A stretch of DNA of 64,000 nt from Mycolicibacterium setense (GTDB taxonomy: Bacteria; Actinomycetota; Actinomycetes; Mycobacteriales; Mycobacteriaceae): positions 1 through 64,000 of the forward strand of contig NZ_JTJW01000010.1 of the NCBI RefSeq assembly GCF_000805385.1. The letters are read 5' to 3'. Under the pieces are notes generated by a model, which ran no database searches, was not told the DNA's origin, and worked only from the letters and a program-made list of their open reading frames with translations. The position numbers were made by a program, and so were the translations under genes. Below, piece by piece: positions 18,053-27,097 of this stretch (positions are counted from its first letter, which is position 1; each line of letters begins with the position of its first letter).

Positions 18053-18997
18053 ATGCGCGCCATCATCCAGAACGAGTGGGACGGACCGGACTCCGTGCGC
18101 CTTGCCGAAGTACCGGAGCCACATCCAGCGCCCTCTGAGGTGAAGGTCCGAGTCCACGCCGCGGGAGTCAACCCGGTGGACTACTACACAAGCCGGGGCC
18201 TGGCCTACAACCGGGTGCTCGATCTGCCCTTCATCCACGGTTGGGACGTAGCCGGGGTGGTTGAGGAGGTCGGCTACGGTGTCAGCCGATTTCAGGTGGG
18301 AGATCGCGTTTTCGGCATGCCGTGGTTCCCCCGGCAGGCCGGCGGCTACGCAGAGTTCGTCACCGCGCCGTCCCGCCACTTCGCCACCATCCCAACCGGT
18401 CTGGGTTTCACCGAGGCGGCCGCGCTGCCACTCGCGGGGCTGACCGCATGGCAGATGCTGGTCGACGTGGCCCACGTGACAGCCGGCCAGCGCGTGCTGG
18501 TTTCGGCGGCCGCGGGCGGCGTGGGTCATCTCGCGGTGCAGATCGCCAAGGCACGCGGCGCGTACGTCATCGGCACCGCACGCGCCGCCAAGCACGACTT
18601 CGTCCGCAGGCTGGGTGCCGACGAAGTCGTGGACTACACGACGACTCCGGTCCACGAAGTGGCCAACGACGTGGATGTCGTGATCCAGATGTTCGGCGGC
18701 GAGGCCGGACGGGAAGCGTTGAACTGCCTGCGCCCGGGCGGCATTCTCGTCAGCGCTCAAGCCGCATGGACCCCAGGCCTGTTCGAACGGGCCGCTGAGT
18801 TGAATGTTCACGCGTACGACTACCTGGTCGAGCCCGACGCCGCCGGCATGCAGTCCCTGGCCGAGCTCGTGGCGAGTGGACGACTACGGGTTCGCATCGC
18901 CGCCGAGTACCCCTTGACCGAAGCGGCTCAGGCGCTGAAGGTGATCGGCGAAGGGCGCACCGCCGGCAAGATCGTGCTCACCGTCGAGCAGTCGTAA
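18053..18997 (+). CDS. NADP-dependent quinone-oxidoreductase-like (MDR superfamily) protein
   Basis: A 314-aa zinc-free medium-chain dehydrogenase. The substrate domain starts M-R-A-I-I-Q-N-E-W-D-G-P-D; the NADPH-binding loop is A-A-A-G-G-V-G-H-L-A-V-Q-I-A. The usual zinc-ligand cysteines are missing. ATG at 18053 lies 7 nt after AGGAGG. Third gene of the operon led by the molybdo-enzyme, 28 bp after the SnoaL-like gene. It probably reduces an enone or quinone. Confidence 0.9.
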   Translation: MRAIIQNEWDGPDSVRLAEVPEPHPAPSEVKVRVHAAGVNPVDYYTSRGLAYNRVLDLPFIHGWDVAGVVEEVGYGVSRFQVGDRVFGMPWFPRQAGGYAEFVTAPSRHFATIPTGLGFTEAAALPLAGLTAWQMLVDVAHVTAGQRVLVSAAAGGVGHLAVQIAKARGAYVIGTARAAKHDFVRRLGADEVVDYTTTPVHEVANDVDVVIQMFGGEAGREALNCLRPGGILVSAQAAWTPGLFERAAELNVHAYDYLVEPDAAGMQSLAELVASGRLRVRIAAEYPLTEAAQALKVIGEGRTAGKIVLTVEQS

Positions 18998-19004
18998 GGG
19001 CCGC

Positions 19005-20470
19005 TCAGGCGATTTGTTCTCCTGCAGAGGACATTCCGAGGGTTTTGCCGAGGCAGTCCTGAAGCTCTGTGACGGTGCAGTCGAGCAGTGCGAGATAGCC
19101 GTCGGGACGGACGAGTGTCAGCCCGGCACCGTCCACGTCGGGGTCGCACCGGACATCGATCAGCTCCGTGTACGGCGCGACGGCGCGGTCTAGCCCGCGC
19201 GGCTGCGGCCCGGAATGCAGCAGCGTGTACCTGGACGGGTGCAGCACGCCGACGCGCGGGTACCGGTCACCGACCGCAGGCACGGTGTCATTGGTGCCGC
19301 CGGAGCCGTCGCGATACGACACATCGAGCTGGGTCAACGCACGCTGCAGCGTCCGCTGCACCCCGGCACGGGCGGTGATGTGCGGAGCGACATGGCGGCG
19401 AGCGGCGGCAGCAACAGGATTGCGCAGCAGGGTCATTCGAGTCGCGCGGCGGGTGCCCTTCACCAGGCGGCGCGCCACCGGGGAGCGTTCGGCCGCGTAA
19501 CTGTCCAGCAGCTCACGCGGCGCCTGCCCATGCACCACCGCCGACAGCTTCCAGCCCAGATTGAACGCGTCCTGGATGCCGGTGTTCATACCCTGACCGC
19601 CCACCACCGAGTGCACGTGCGCGGCATCGCCGGCGAGAAACACCCGGCCGACAGAATGTCGGGCGACCTTGCGCTGATTGATGCGAAACCTACCGGCATA
19701 GGCGATCTCGGCGACGCGTGCACCGGCCGGCGCGCACCTGTCCACGGCGCTCTGTAGTTCGTCGAAAGTCACGTCGCCGACCGGGGACTGGCCGGGTCGG
19801 TAGGCGATGGTGAGGCGGTGTAGGCCGCCGGGCATCGGGAAGTACGCGACGAATCGGCCCCGGTTCAGGAACGAATAGAAGACGTCGTAGGGCAGCGACC
19901 AGTCCATGCGCACGTCGGCGACGGCGAAGTTCTCCTCGAACGCCGCGCCCATGAACGGCACCCCGAGTTGATGCCGCACCGTACTGTGCGCACCGTCGCA
20001 GCCGATGACCCACGGCGCCTGCACCTGTTCAACCCGTCCATCCCGATGCCGCAGGCTCACCCGGACCTCGCCGGGCGACTGGGTGAGCGTGGTCAGTTCA
20101 ACACCACGCTCCACCGTGACGCCGATGCCCGCAAGCCGGGCCGCCAGCAGTGCCTCGACTTGCGGTTGGGGCGCCATGAGCAGGTATGGGTGCGGCGTGG
20201 CCAGGCCGTGAATATCGAGGTGTAGGAACCTTTTCCCTCGCTGAACACGTTGAACTCGGTGACCGGAACGCCGATGGCCACAGCCGCCTCCGCAAGGTCC
20301 AGCTTCTCGAACAGCTCAAGTGTTCTCGGTTGGACGCCGAGTGCGCGGGTCTCGGTTGTCGGCGCAACGGCGGCATCGACGATGCGGACGAGGACGCCAC
20401 GGCGGGCCAGTTCGACCGCCATGGTGAGCCCGGTCGGCCCGGCTCCGACAATCAGCACCTCCGACGCCAT
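19005..20470 (-). pseudogene. FAD-dependent aromatic monooxygenase, broken by a one-base frameshift
   Basis: Group A flavin monooxygenase related to PHBH/rifampicin monooxygenases. The N-terminus (ATG 20470) has the dinucleotide fold V-L-I-V-G-A-G-P-T-G-L-T-M-A; the other frame carries the rest: W-V-I-G-C-D-G-A-H-S-T-V-R, L-A-G-D-A-A-H-V-H, G-M-N-T-G-I-Q-D-A-F-N-L-G-W-K and a thioredoxin-like end. The frames must switch at the run of four T (20231-20234, A on the coding strand). One extra A there restores S-E-G-K-R-F-L-H-L-D-I-H-G-L. The N-terminal frame otherwise runs on to 20093. This is either an inactivating mutation or an assembly error. It starts 2 nt after the upstream methyltransferase-like gene. 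Confidence 0.85.
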
Positions 20471-20472
20471 CG

Positions 20473-21021
20473 TCACTTGCCCTGCGCTGCTGCGGAGTCC
20501 GCGGCGAGATACCCGGGAACCCACGCGGTCGGCCGCGGAATCCACCGTGGGACGTTGCGCCGGAACTCGTCGTACTGCGCTCCGAACCGCCTGCGTAGGT
20601 GCGGTTCCTCGAAAACCGGGATCGCTATCACCACGAGGGTGCAGAACAGTGCGAACCAGCCGTACAGCCACGGCGAGGCGGTGGCGACCGCGGTCCCGAG
20701 CTGGATGCAGAACACCGCGGTCATCATCGGGTTGCGGACGTGCCGGTAAGGCCCTTCCACCACCAGGTTGACCGGTGATCCGATAGCCAGCGCCCCCTTG
20801 CCGATGCGGTCGAACAGGATCACGGTCCACACCAAGAACCACAGGCCGAAGGCGATCAATGCCGCGCCTGCGATGGCGAGCAGCAGGCCCGATGTCGTAC
20901 TCAGATCGGGAGCGTTGACGTCGGCGGCCGCGATGATCACGGCCGGGATGAACACCGTCATCGTCGCTGGAGCGATCAACACCGAGATCGTGTGCCGCCA
21001 CCAGAGTCGTCGTTGCGCCAT
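20473..21021 (-). CDS. Isoprenylcysteine methyltransferase-like membrane protein
   Basis: A 182-aa protein with about four membrane segments and the C-terminal signature of the ICMT/PEMT family: V-V-E-G-P-Y-R-H-V-R-N-P-M-M, then E-E-P-H-L-R-R-R-F-G-A-Q-Y-D-E-F and R-R-N-V-P-R-W-I-P. Such proteins use S-adenosylmethionine at the membrane; the acceptor is unknown. ATG at 21021 follows AGGAGG at 7 nt; the longer frame would start inside the operator. First gene of the operon with the frameshifted monooxygenase. Confidence 0.82.
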   Translation of the reverse strand: MAQRRLWWRHTISVLIAPATMTVFIPAVIIAAADVNAPDLSTTSGLLLAIAGAALIAFGLWFLVWTVILFDRIGKGALAIGSPVNLVVEGPYRHVRNPMMTAVFCIQLGTAVATASPWLYGWFALFCTLVVIAIPVFEEPHLRRRFGAQYDEFRRNVPRWIPRPTAWVPGYLAADSAAAQGK

Positions 21022-21036
21022 CTCGAAACCTCCTTC

Positions 21037-21052
21037 TTCAACGGTTGTTGAA
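21037..21052. promoter_or_regulatory. Operator 1 (TTCAAC-N4-GTTGAA)
   Basis: Perfect palindrome TTCAACGGTTGTTGAA in the 5' leader of the methyltransferase-like gene, 2 bp upstream of its Shine-Dalgarno. The 17-mer TCAACGGTTGTTGAACT recurs with one change 46 bp away. Confidence 0.65.
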
Positions 21053-21082
21053 CTTTGACGGTACGCCGCGGCCGGCCAATAG

Positions 21083-21100
21083 GTCAACGCTTGTTGAACT
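21083..21100. promoter_or_regulatory. Operator 2 overlapping the -35 region
   Basis: GTCAACGCTTGTTGAACT repeats operator 1. On the minus strand TTGACC (21082-21087) can serve as -35, so the two operators bracket the promoter. No regulator gene is adjacent. Confidence 0.6.
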
Positions 21101-21353
21101 AAATTTTCGGCAAGGCTCCAAGCGCCTCTGATCCAGCCCGGAGCTCTGGTTCAAGCCCGAATGGCTAAGCGATTCTGATGCGCCTCCCCGCGCTTTTGAT
21201 GTCAACTGCACAGGTCAGCCACTACCCATGCGGCTGCTGGTAATTGCCAGCAGTAGCACCCGCAACCGCATGCCTGTCGGATCTCCGGCAGCGGCTCTAC
21301 CGTTTCCCTTGCGGACGTCCTCTGCCGTGCGGTTCCTCCGAAAGGCCTGAATC

Positions 21354-21797
21354 ATGGCCGATGATCAGAACAAGGCGATTTCCCGACGCGTATGGGAGGT
21401 ATTTGCCTCCGGCGACCTCAACGAGCTGGACGATCTCGTCGCTCCCGGTGCCGCCTTCCACGACACCCAGGATCCGTTCGGCGACCAGCGCGGCCCCGAA
21501 CACATGAGAAGTCTCATGGGGATGTATCGGAAGTCGTTCTCCAACATGAGATTCGACATCAAGATGCAACTTGCCGAGGGTGACCATGTGTGCACGATGA
21601 TCGAGGCGCAGGGCGACAACACCGGCGAGATCATGGGCCAGCCCGCCACCGGCAAGCACAGCCGGATCAATCTGACCGATGTCGATCGCATTGAGGACGG
21701 CAAGATCGCCGAAAGTTGGGTCACCTGGGACACTCTGGGCATGTTGCAACAGCTCGGCCTGATCCCCGCCGGCGCGGAGCACAAGACGCCCGCCTGA
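21354..21797 (+). CDS. SnoaL-like polyketide-cyclase family protein
   Basis: A 147-aa ester-cyclase/SnoaL-like cone-fold protein starting M-A-D-D-Q-N-K-A-I-S-R-R-V-W-E-V-F. Family features: an N-terminal helix pair, H-D-T-Q-D-P-F-G, and the sheet I-A-E-S-W-V-T-W-D-T-L-G-M-L-Q-Q-L-G-L-I-P typical of this subgroup. ATG at 21354; single-gene unit with a hairpin terminator. Substrate unknown. Confidence 0.88.
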   Translation: MADDQNKAISRRVWEVFASGDLNELDDLVAPGAAFHDTQDPFGDQRGPEHMRSLMGMYRKSFSNMRFDIKMQLAEGDHVCTMIEAQGDNTGEIMGQPATGKHSRINLTDVDRIEDGKIAESWVTWDTLGMLQQLGLIPAGAEHKTPA

Positions 21798-21811
21798 GCA
21801 TTTCCCCCGGA

Positions 21812-21843
21812 CGGGTCCAGGGCCGGCCGCGGCCCTGGACCCG
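21812..21843 (+). terminator. Hairpin terminator after the SnoaL-like gene
   Basis: Perfect 14-bp stem CGGGTCCAGGGCCG / CGGCCCTGGACCCG with a GCCG loop, 14 bp past the stop codon. It has no U-tract. Confidence 0.75.
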
Positions 21844-22289
21844 CACGTTGGGTGTGGTCGCCATTGCCCGATGGATAGTTACCCTCCCCAGCTAATCCCT
21901 GGATCGGATCGAGAAGATCCTTCGCGGTCGTCGGCCGACGGCCCATGGGTGACAGCCGACGAATCCATGAACCTCCCGTCTGGACCCTGAGGTTCGTGGC
22001 ACGTCGGGCGGCCGCGACCAGAGAGCCCAGCATTTCCTCGTAGCCCTCCAGCCACCACAACACCAGCAGACCGGCGTCCGCGGATCGAGTTGCCGCGACT
22101 CCTGGTTGCACACTGACCGAATCACTCCGCCCAGCCCACATGTCGATCTGGCGACGACGAATTCCGTAGCACGCACGACCGGCTTTTGCGTACAAGATCG
22201 CTATCTTGGCAAATTTGCCGTGCGCGAAAATCCAGTTGCTAAAGTGTGCGAGCACTTGTCAGCCACATCACAATTCAAAGGCGGCGCGC
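21844..22289. other. About 450 bp without a supported gene
   Basis: Minus-strand frames here lack a ribosome site and family motifs. The right end holds two palindromes (22193-22219) and presumably the promoter of the exported PE-PPE-like protein. Base composition is lower in GC than the flanking genes near 22140-22290. Confidence 0.45.
22193..22219. promoter_or_regulatory. Two adjoining palindromes upstream of the PE-PPE-like gene
   Basis: CAAGATCGCTATCTTG (22193-22208, 6-bp arms) is followed, sharing one base, by the perfect 12-mer GGCAAATTTGCC (22208-22219). They lie about 70-100 bp before the start codon, in the expected promoter region. Confidence 0.45.
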
Positions 22290-22292
22290 TTG

Positions 22293-24356
22293 TTGTCACA
22301 GCCCACTCCTCCCCGTCTGCACAAAGCCAAGACAGCAGCCACCGCGGCGGCGATCGTCGCGACCACGGCAGCGTTGACCGCGGGAATCGTATCCTCCGCG
22401 CCGGAGGCGTTGGCCGCCCACAACCGCAGTGTGCAAGCGGATGTCGAGCTGGTCGCTGATGCCGGCCAGATCCCCGACATCGTCGGGATCTACGGGGTGG
22501 GCCCGATCTTCTGGACCGCGCAGGCTCTCGGGATCACACCCGAGAATGTGATCCAGGCGGCCGGCGGCTTGACCGGCAATACGGCGTTGGCCGACACCGT
22601 CATTGGGCTGCTGAACCTGCTCGACGCCATTTCACCGATCGAGGCCGGCGTCAAGGGTCCGATGCCGAGCGACGTCTATGACGCGGTCAATGGGCTGACC
22701 TACACCACTGACGCCCTGGCCCAACTGCTCGGCGTCCGCGACGGGTCCGTCATCGACAAGATCGTCGACTGGCTCGTCGGCAACGCTCCCATCCTGAATC
22801 AGCGCCGTGCCGTCATCTTGTCCGAGAGCCTGGGCGGGCTCACCACGTCGCTGGCCTACCGCGACATGATCGATGCGGTCCAGTCCGACGACGCGGGTTG
22901 GAAGGTCGGAGTCACCGGCCAATGGCTGATCATGATCAACAACGTCAGCCGCCCCGGTGGTGGATTATTCGCACTGGCAACGCCTTTCACCAATCTCTTC
23001 GGGGTCGACCTCACCACGCCGGACGCGGGCAGCTACACCAATCCGGACAAGACCAAGGTCCTCAATACCTCGATCCTCGACATCACCTGGGCCTACAACC
23101 CGCTGTCTGACGCGCCCACCACCTTGAACCCGCTGGCTTGGGCCAACTCGGCTGCCGCCGGGGTGTTTCTGACGTACCTGCTCCCCGATGAGGACAACAA
23201 CATCGGCAACCATGTCCTGCCGAAGTTGATCGCCGGCATAGCCGACGGCGTGAAGGTGATGGTCGATCCCACTGGCGGTCAGGGGACTTCCCTGATTCCG
23301 GGGCTCGGCAAATTGCTCGACAGCCTCAACATCAAACTCCTCGACTTCCCCGGCAAGGCCACCTACATCACCTACGACTCGGGCAACCTCCCGCTGCTCG
23401 AGCCGTTCCGCGTCGTCCCCCATCTCGCCAATCTTGTTCCAGGCGTTCATATCCCGACACCGCTCACCGACAGCGTCGAAGATGCGCTGCGCAAGTTGGT
23501 GAACATGGGCTACCAGGACGTCAACCCCGCGAACCTGGAACGCACCTACGCCGAAGCCGGCAATCAGGCCTACCTGTGGCACTCCCCGCTCACCCCGACA
23601 CAGCAGCTGGCCGCCAATGAGATCGTGTTCGATGCCCTCATCGACGGCATCCAGAAGAACGCCCTGAACCCGGACGCTTGGGTTCCGGAGCTCCCGGGCG
23701 GCGCGGACTTCGAGCCGATCGTGAAGAACGCCGCGACGGTGGCAGCCGCCAAGGCCATGAGTGACGCTCTGGAAGCTGTGCAGAAGGGCGCCCATCCGGT
23801 CTTCGACGCCGTCGAGAAGGGCCTGGCTCCGGTCACCCACGCTCTCGATGACTTCAACGCTCAGGTCGAGGCCGCCATCGACGGCATGCTGAAGGTCAAC
23901 GGGTCCACGGCCAACAAGCAGTCTCCGAAGGCGGCCATCACCTCCGGCCCGTCGGGCGACAGCGTGCTGAAGACGCTGACCCTCGACGCGCCCGCCGCCG
24001 ATACAGAAGGCACGAAGGCCGACGACACCGACGCCAAGCCCGCCCCCGGCAAGGACGTCCTCAAAGCGCTTGGTGTGGACAAGGAATCGCTGCAAACCAA
24101 GGCGAAGGCACGAGCCAAGGCCCGCCACGCCGCCGACGCGAACGATCCGATCAAGAAGTCGGTCAACGAAACCGTCGCCAAGGTGCGCGGTGCGGTGGAT
24201 GACGCGGCGAAGGACATCAAGGGTGCCGTCGATGATGCGGCCAAGGATGTCAAGGACGCCGCCGGCGCCACCAAGAAGGACGTGAAGAAGGCGCAGAAGA
24301 CCAAAGCCCAGAAGAAGACGGAGAAGAAGGACAAGTCGACCAACGCTGCGGCGTAA
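22293..24356 (+). CDS. Exported PE-PPE-domain-like alpha/beta hydrolase with lysine-rich tail
   Basis: A 687-aa exported protein. A signal-type N-terminus (K-A-K-T-A-A-T-A-A-A-I-V-A-T-T-A-A-L-T-A-G) is followed by a PE-PPE/cutinase-like hydrolase region whose start I-V-G-I-Y-G-V-G-P-I-F-W resembles that family. The expected nucleophile elbow reads S-E-S-L-G with Ser179, with Ser in place of the first Gly. Residues from about 560 on are Ala/Lys/Asp-rich with heptad-like repeats (V-D-D-A-A-K-D-I/V-K-G/D-A) and end in a strongly basic K-K-T-E-K-K-D-K-S tail. The start is uncertain: TTG at 22290 or 22293. No PE or PPE N-terminus is present. Confidence 0.78.
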   Translation: MSQPTPPRLHKAKTAATAAAIVATTAALTAGIVSSAPEALAAHNRSVQADVELVADAGQIPDIVGIYGVGPIFWTAQALGITPENVIQAAGGLTGNTALADTVIGLLNLLDAISPIEAGVKGPMPSDVYDAVNGLTYTTDALAQLLGVRDGSVIDKIVDWLVGNAPILNQRRAVILSESLGGLTTSLAYRDMIDAVQSDDAGWKVGVTGQWLIMINNVSRPGGGLFALATPFTNLFGVDLTTPDAGSYTNPDKTKVLNTSILDITWAYNPLSDAPTTLNPLAWANSAAAGVFLTYLLPDEDNNIGNHVLPKLIAGIADGVKVMVDPTGGQGTSLIPGLGKLLDSLNIKLLDFPGKATYITYDSGNLPLLEPFRVVPHLANLVPGVHIPTPLTDSVEDALRKLVNMGYQDVNPANLERTYAEAGNQAYLWHSPLTPTQQLAANEIVFDALIDGIQKNALNPDAWVPELPGGADFEPIVKNAATVAAAKAMSDALEAVQKGAHPVFDAVEKGLAPVTHALDDFNAQVEAAIDGMLKVNGSTANKQSPKAAITSGPSGDSVLKTLTLDAPAADTEGTKADDTDAKPAPGKDVLKALGVDKESLQTKAKARAKARHAADANDPIKKSVNETVAKVRGAVDDAAKDIKGAVDDAAKDVKDAAGATKKDVKKAQKTKAQKKTEKKDKSTNAAA

Positions 24357-24396
24357 TCGCTGACAGCCCCGGGGGCGCGTCGGTAGCGTGGCGCAT

Positions 24397-25158
24397 ATGC
24401 CACGCACTGTGCTCGTCACCGGGGCGACCGGCACTCTCGGGCACCACGTGGTGCCCGAGGCGACCGAGGCCGGTCATCACGTCCGCGCGCTGAGCCGTCG
24501 TGACCGGGTCGGCTACACGGGCGTGCATTGGCACCAGGCGGACCTGCTCAAGTCCGACGGGTTGGACGGCGCGCTCGACGGCGTCGATGTTGTCGTTCAC
24601 TGCGCCACCCAGCCCACCGGCAGCAAGGACGTCAAGGCGGCCAGGAATCTGATCGAGGCTGCGCGGCGCAAGGGCGTCGGCCATCTGATCTACATCTCGA
24701 TCGTCGGGATCGACGACATCCCGCTTCCCTATTACAAGACCAAGTTGCGGGTCGAGCAGGCGCTCGAGACATCGGGTGTCGGGCACACGATTCTGCGTGC
24801 CACCCAGTTCCACGAGCTAATCGAAAAGTCGTTCTCGTTGCAGCGGTTCTCACCCCTTTTGTGGACGCTGCGCGACGTCAGATTCCAGCCCATCGACACC
24901 CGCGATGTCGCGACTCGACTGGTCTCTTTGATCGATACAGAACCGGCCGGGCGGGTGCCGGACATCGGTGGTCCCAGTGTTCACAGTCACCCAGAGTTGG
25001 GACAGATGTATCTCTCAGCACACAACAGCGTGCGGCGCGTGGCCAGATTCACCATCCCGGGTCGCATCGTCGCGGGTTACAGGTCGGGAGCCAATCTGAC
25101 CCCGGAAAATGCGGTTGACGGCGCATCGTTCCAGGATTATCTGGGTGTCGGCGGATAG
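24397..25158 (+). CDS. NmrA-like atypical short-chain dehydrogenase/NAD(P)-binding protein
   Basis: A 253-aa Rossmann protein beginning P-R-T-V-L-V-T-G-A-T-G-T-L-G-H-H-V-V, the T-G-x-x-G-x-x-G nucleotide motif, with V-V-V-H-C-A-T-Q and Y-Y-K-T-K further on. The classical catalytic Y-x-x-x-K is replaced by Y-Y-K-T-K, as in atypical/NmrA-type members that often sense NAD(P). ATG at 24397. It follows the hydrolase gene by 40 bp and may be co-transcribed. Role unknown. Confidence 0.86.
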   Translation: MPRTVLVTGATGTLGHHVVPEATEAGHHVRALSRRDRVGYTGVHWHQADLLKSDGLDGALDGVDVVVHCATQPTGSKDVKAARNLIEAARRKGVGHLIYISIVGIDDIPLPYYKTKLRVEQALETSGVGHTILRATQFHELIEKSFSLQRFSPLLWTLRDVRFQPIDTRDVATRLVSLIDTEPAGRVPDIGGPSVHSHPELGQMYLSAHNSVRRVARFTIPGRIVAGYRSGANLTPENAVDGASFQDYLGVGG

Positions 25159-25255
25159 GCCGTCCGCGCCGAGCAGCGTTCATACTCGCAACCATGCCGA
25201 CACAGTTCGGCCATCGGTCTTGCATGTGACAGCGATCGTCGTAGGCTCGACAGCG

Positions 25256-25837
25256 ATGAGCACTTCAGCGCCGCAGGGCAGGTCGATGCGGGCTGCCGAC
25301 ACCGACCGCATTCAGGTGGCGCAGCTGCTCACTGATGCTGCCGCCGCGGGCCGGCTGCCGATGACCGAGTACGAGGACCGGCTAGCAAAGGCCTACGCGG
25401 CTGAGACCTACGACGATCTGGCGCGGCTGAGTCGCGACCTTCCTGGCGCGGTGAACTGTTCGGCCGGCCACTGTCGCCCTGCCCCGTCGACGCTGCTGCT
25501 GGCGATCATGAGCGGGTTCGAGCGCCGCGGCCGTTGGAACGTGCCCAAGAAGCTGACGACGTTCGCACTCTTCGGTGGCGGAGTGGTCGACCTTCGCTAC
25601 GCCGATTTCACCGCACCCGATGTCGATGTCCGCTCCTATTCGATCTTCGGCGGACAGACCATCCTGGTGCCGCCCGAGGTCAATGTGGACCTTCACGGCG
25701 TGGGCGTGATGGGGAACTTCGATCAAAGCGTCCAAGGCGACGGCACGGCCGGCGCTCCGCGCGTCCACATTCGCGGTTTCTCGCTGTGGGGCAGCGTCAG
25801 CGTCAAACGCAAGAAGCGTCGTAACCAGACCGACTAG
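25256..25837 (+). CDS. DUF1707 SHOCT-like domain protein
   Basis: A 193-aa protein with the actinobacterial DUF1707 domain at the N-terminus (M-R-A-A-D-T-D-R...L-T-D-A-A-A-A-G-R-L-P-M-T-E-Y-E-D-R-L-A-K-A-Y-A-A-E-T). A beta-rich C-terminal part, like the cell-wall-active-antibiotics-response domain, follows (L-F-G-G-G-V-V-D-L-R...I-F-G-G-Q-T-I-L-V-P-P). It ends in a basic tail K-R-K-K-R-R-N. ATG at 25256. No membrane segment. Function of the family is not known. Confidence 0.85.
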   Translation: MSTSAPQGRSMRAADTDRIQVAQLLTDAAAAGRLPMTEYEDRLAKAYAAETYDDLARLSRDLPGAVNCSAGHCRPAPSTLLLAIMSGFERRGRWNVPKKLTTFALFGGGVVDLRYADFTAPDVDVRSYSIFGGQTILVPPEVNVDLHGVGVMGNFDQSVQGDGTAGAPRVHIRGFSLWGSVSVKRKKRRNQTD

Positions 25838-25856
25838 TCTCAGGCGCCAAGCCGGA

Positions 25857-26201
25857 TCAGGCGGGGGTCTTCTGCGCTGAGGATCGCGCGACCGATTTGA
25901 ACTCGCCGAGCACCGACGCAGCGGATCCGTCCGGCAAGACGGCGACGATTTCTTCGGCGATCCGCGCCAGCTTTTTGTCCGCAGGGTTATCCACCGTGAT
26001 GAGCAGCAGATAGCTGTTGGCCTGCCGCATGCCCTCGGCGCTGAGCAAGTCTGATGCCAGGACATTACCGGCGCGTGTGGGTGGACGGTCCGGCAGAGAC
26101 TCGAGGAAGGGCCTCAGCCCCGCCAGCACGGTCTCCTCCTGGCCATCCAATCCACCGTCGAGCGGTGGCGGAACCTTCAGCGTCACGGCCCATGTAGTCA
26201 T
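25857..26201 (-). CDS. 114-aa protein, function unknown
   Basis: A well-formed small gene with GGGAGGGG upstream of ATG 26201. The product has alternating hydrophobic residues early (M-T-T-W-A-V-T-L-K-V-P-P-P-L-D-G-G-L), a mid-region strand S-Y-L-L-L-I-T-V-D-N-P-A-D, and no signal or membrane segment. I do not recognise a family. It converges with the DUF1707 gene, 19 bp apart. Confidence 0.72.
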   Translation of the reverse strand: MTTWAVTLKVPPPLDGGLDGQEETVLAGLRPFLESLPDRPPTRAGNVLASDLLSAEGMRQANSYLLLITVDNPADKKLARIAEEIVAVLPDGSAASVLGEFKSVARSSAQKTPA

Positions 26202-26303
26202 CGCTGTCCCCTCCCATGCGTTTGGTCGGTTCGACGCTATGACCCGGACACCATGTCGAGCGCGCGTAGCCCGCTACCTGGATTTCGATGGGTGCCAACG
26301 GAA

Positions 26304-26329
26304 AAGGGCGGGCCCGAAGGCCCGCCCTT
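26304..26329 (-). terminator. Terminator after the 183-aa exported protein
   Basis: Perfect 11-bp stem AAGGGCGGGCC / GGCCCGCCCTT with a CGAA loop, 15 bp past the stop at 26345. Confidence 0.85.
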
Positions 26330-26344
26330 CCATGCATAAAACGA

Positions 26345-26896
26345 TCAGTGGTTGCAGCTGGAGGCTGCGACGCAGGTCAGAGATTTGTTCGAGTTGGAGG
26401 GCTTGGCGCTCGACACCTTGGCGGTGGGTCCGTCCCCGGCGATGGCCTTGGGCAGGGTGCCCGGCAGGTCCTTCTCGTCCGGGAGGATCTTGTTGCCCAG
26501 GTACTGGTTCGAGTACTTCTGCGTCTGGTTGTAGTAGTACTTGCCGGCGTTGACGTTGAGCTCCCCCTGGATCACACCGTTGGTGCCCTTGCTGGGATCG
26601 TCGTAGTTCGCCTTACCGAAATTGACGTGGTAGGCCTCGCCCAGCGGGCTGTCGTCGAGCGTCTTGTTGACGCCGGGTGTCTGGTTGAACACCTTGTCGC
26701 CGACGGCCTGGGCCGCCCGCACTCCCGGCGCGGGGTTGTCGAAGGCCGGTCTGCCCACTGCGTCGCCCGACGCGCTGGAGTCAGCTGACGCCAGCCCCGT
26801 GGGCAAGGCCACCGCCAACGCGCCGCCCGCGATGACACCCCCGACCAACGTCCGCGCCCGCACCGACCGAACGGACAACTTCCGATGTTTTGCCAT
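26345..26896 (-). CDS. Exported small protein with C-terminal cysteine pair
   Basis: 183-aa protein with a long basic signal peptide (M-A-K-H-R-K-L-S-V-R-S-V-R... hydrophobic core, A-S-A cleavage about residue 38). The mature part is polar, rich in Asn/Gly/Lys/Tyr (G-K-Y-Y-Y-N-Q-T-Q-K-Y-S-N-Q-Y-L-G-N-K) and ends in C-V-A-A-S-S-C-N-H, so a terminal disulfide is likely. Short gene with its own terminator. I do not recognise the function. Confidence 0.8.
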   Translation of the reverse strand: MAKHRKLSVRSVRARTLVGGVIAGGALAVALPTGLASADSSASGDAVGRPAFDNPAPGVRAAQAVGDKVFNQTPGVNKTLDDSPLGEAYHVNFGKANYDDPSKGTNGVIQGELNVNAGKYYYNQTQKYSNQYLGNKILPDEKDLPGTLPKAIAGDGPTAKVSSAKPSNSNKSLTCVAASSCNH

Positions 26897-27097
26897 GCCT
26901 GTAAACCTCTCGTGATTGGCGTTGCGCCGCAGCTAAATTGGGCCAAACCAGCTGACATTGCCGGTGGCCCGCCAGCGAACCTAAGGCACCGTCGGCAGCA
27001 GCGATAGGCAGTGGCGGCGTTGTTCATTTGCTGTTCCGCACACGATCACGGGAATTCACAGCTCGTACACAACGACCGCACAATCAGCGTGAAAACG

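Noticed and set aside
21892..22255. Minus-strand frame with S-A-D-A-G-L-L-V-L-W-W-L-E-G-Y-E-E-M
   Set aside because: It looked protein-like for about 30 residues but has no start signal and continues into the antisense of the SnoaL-like gene.
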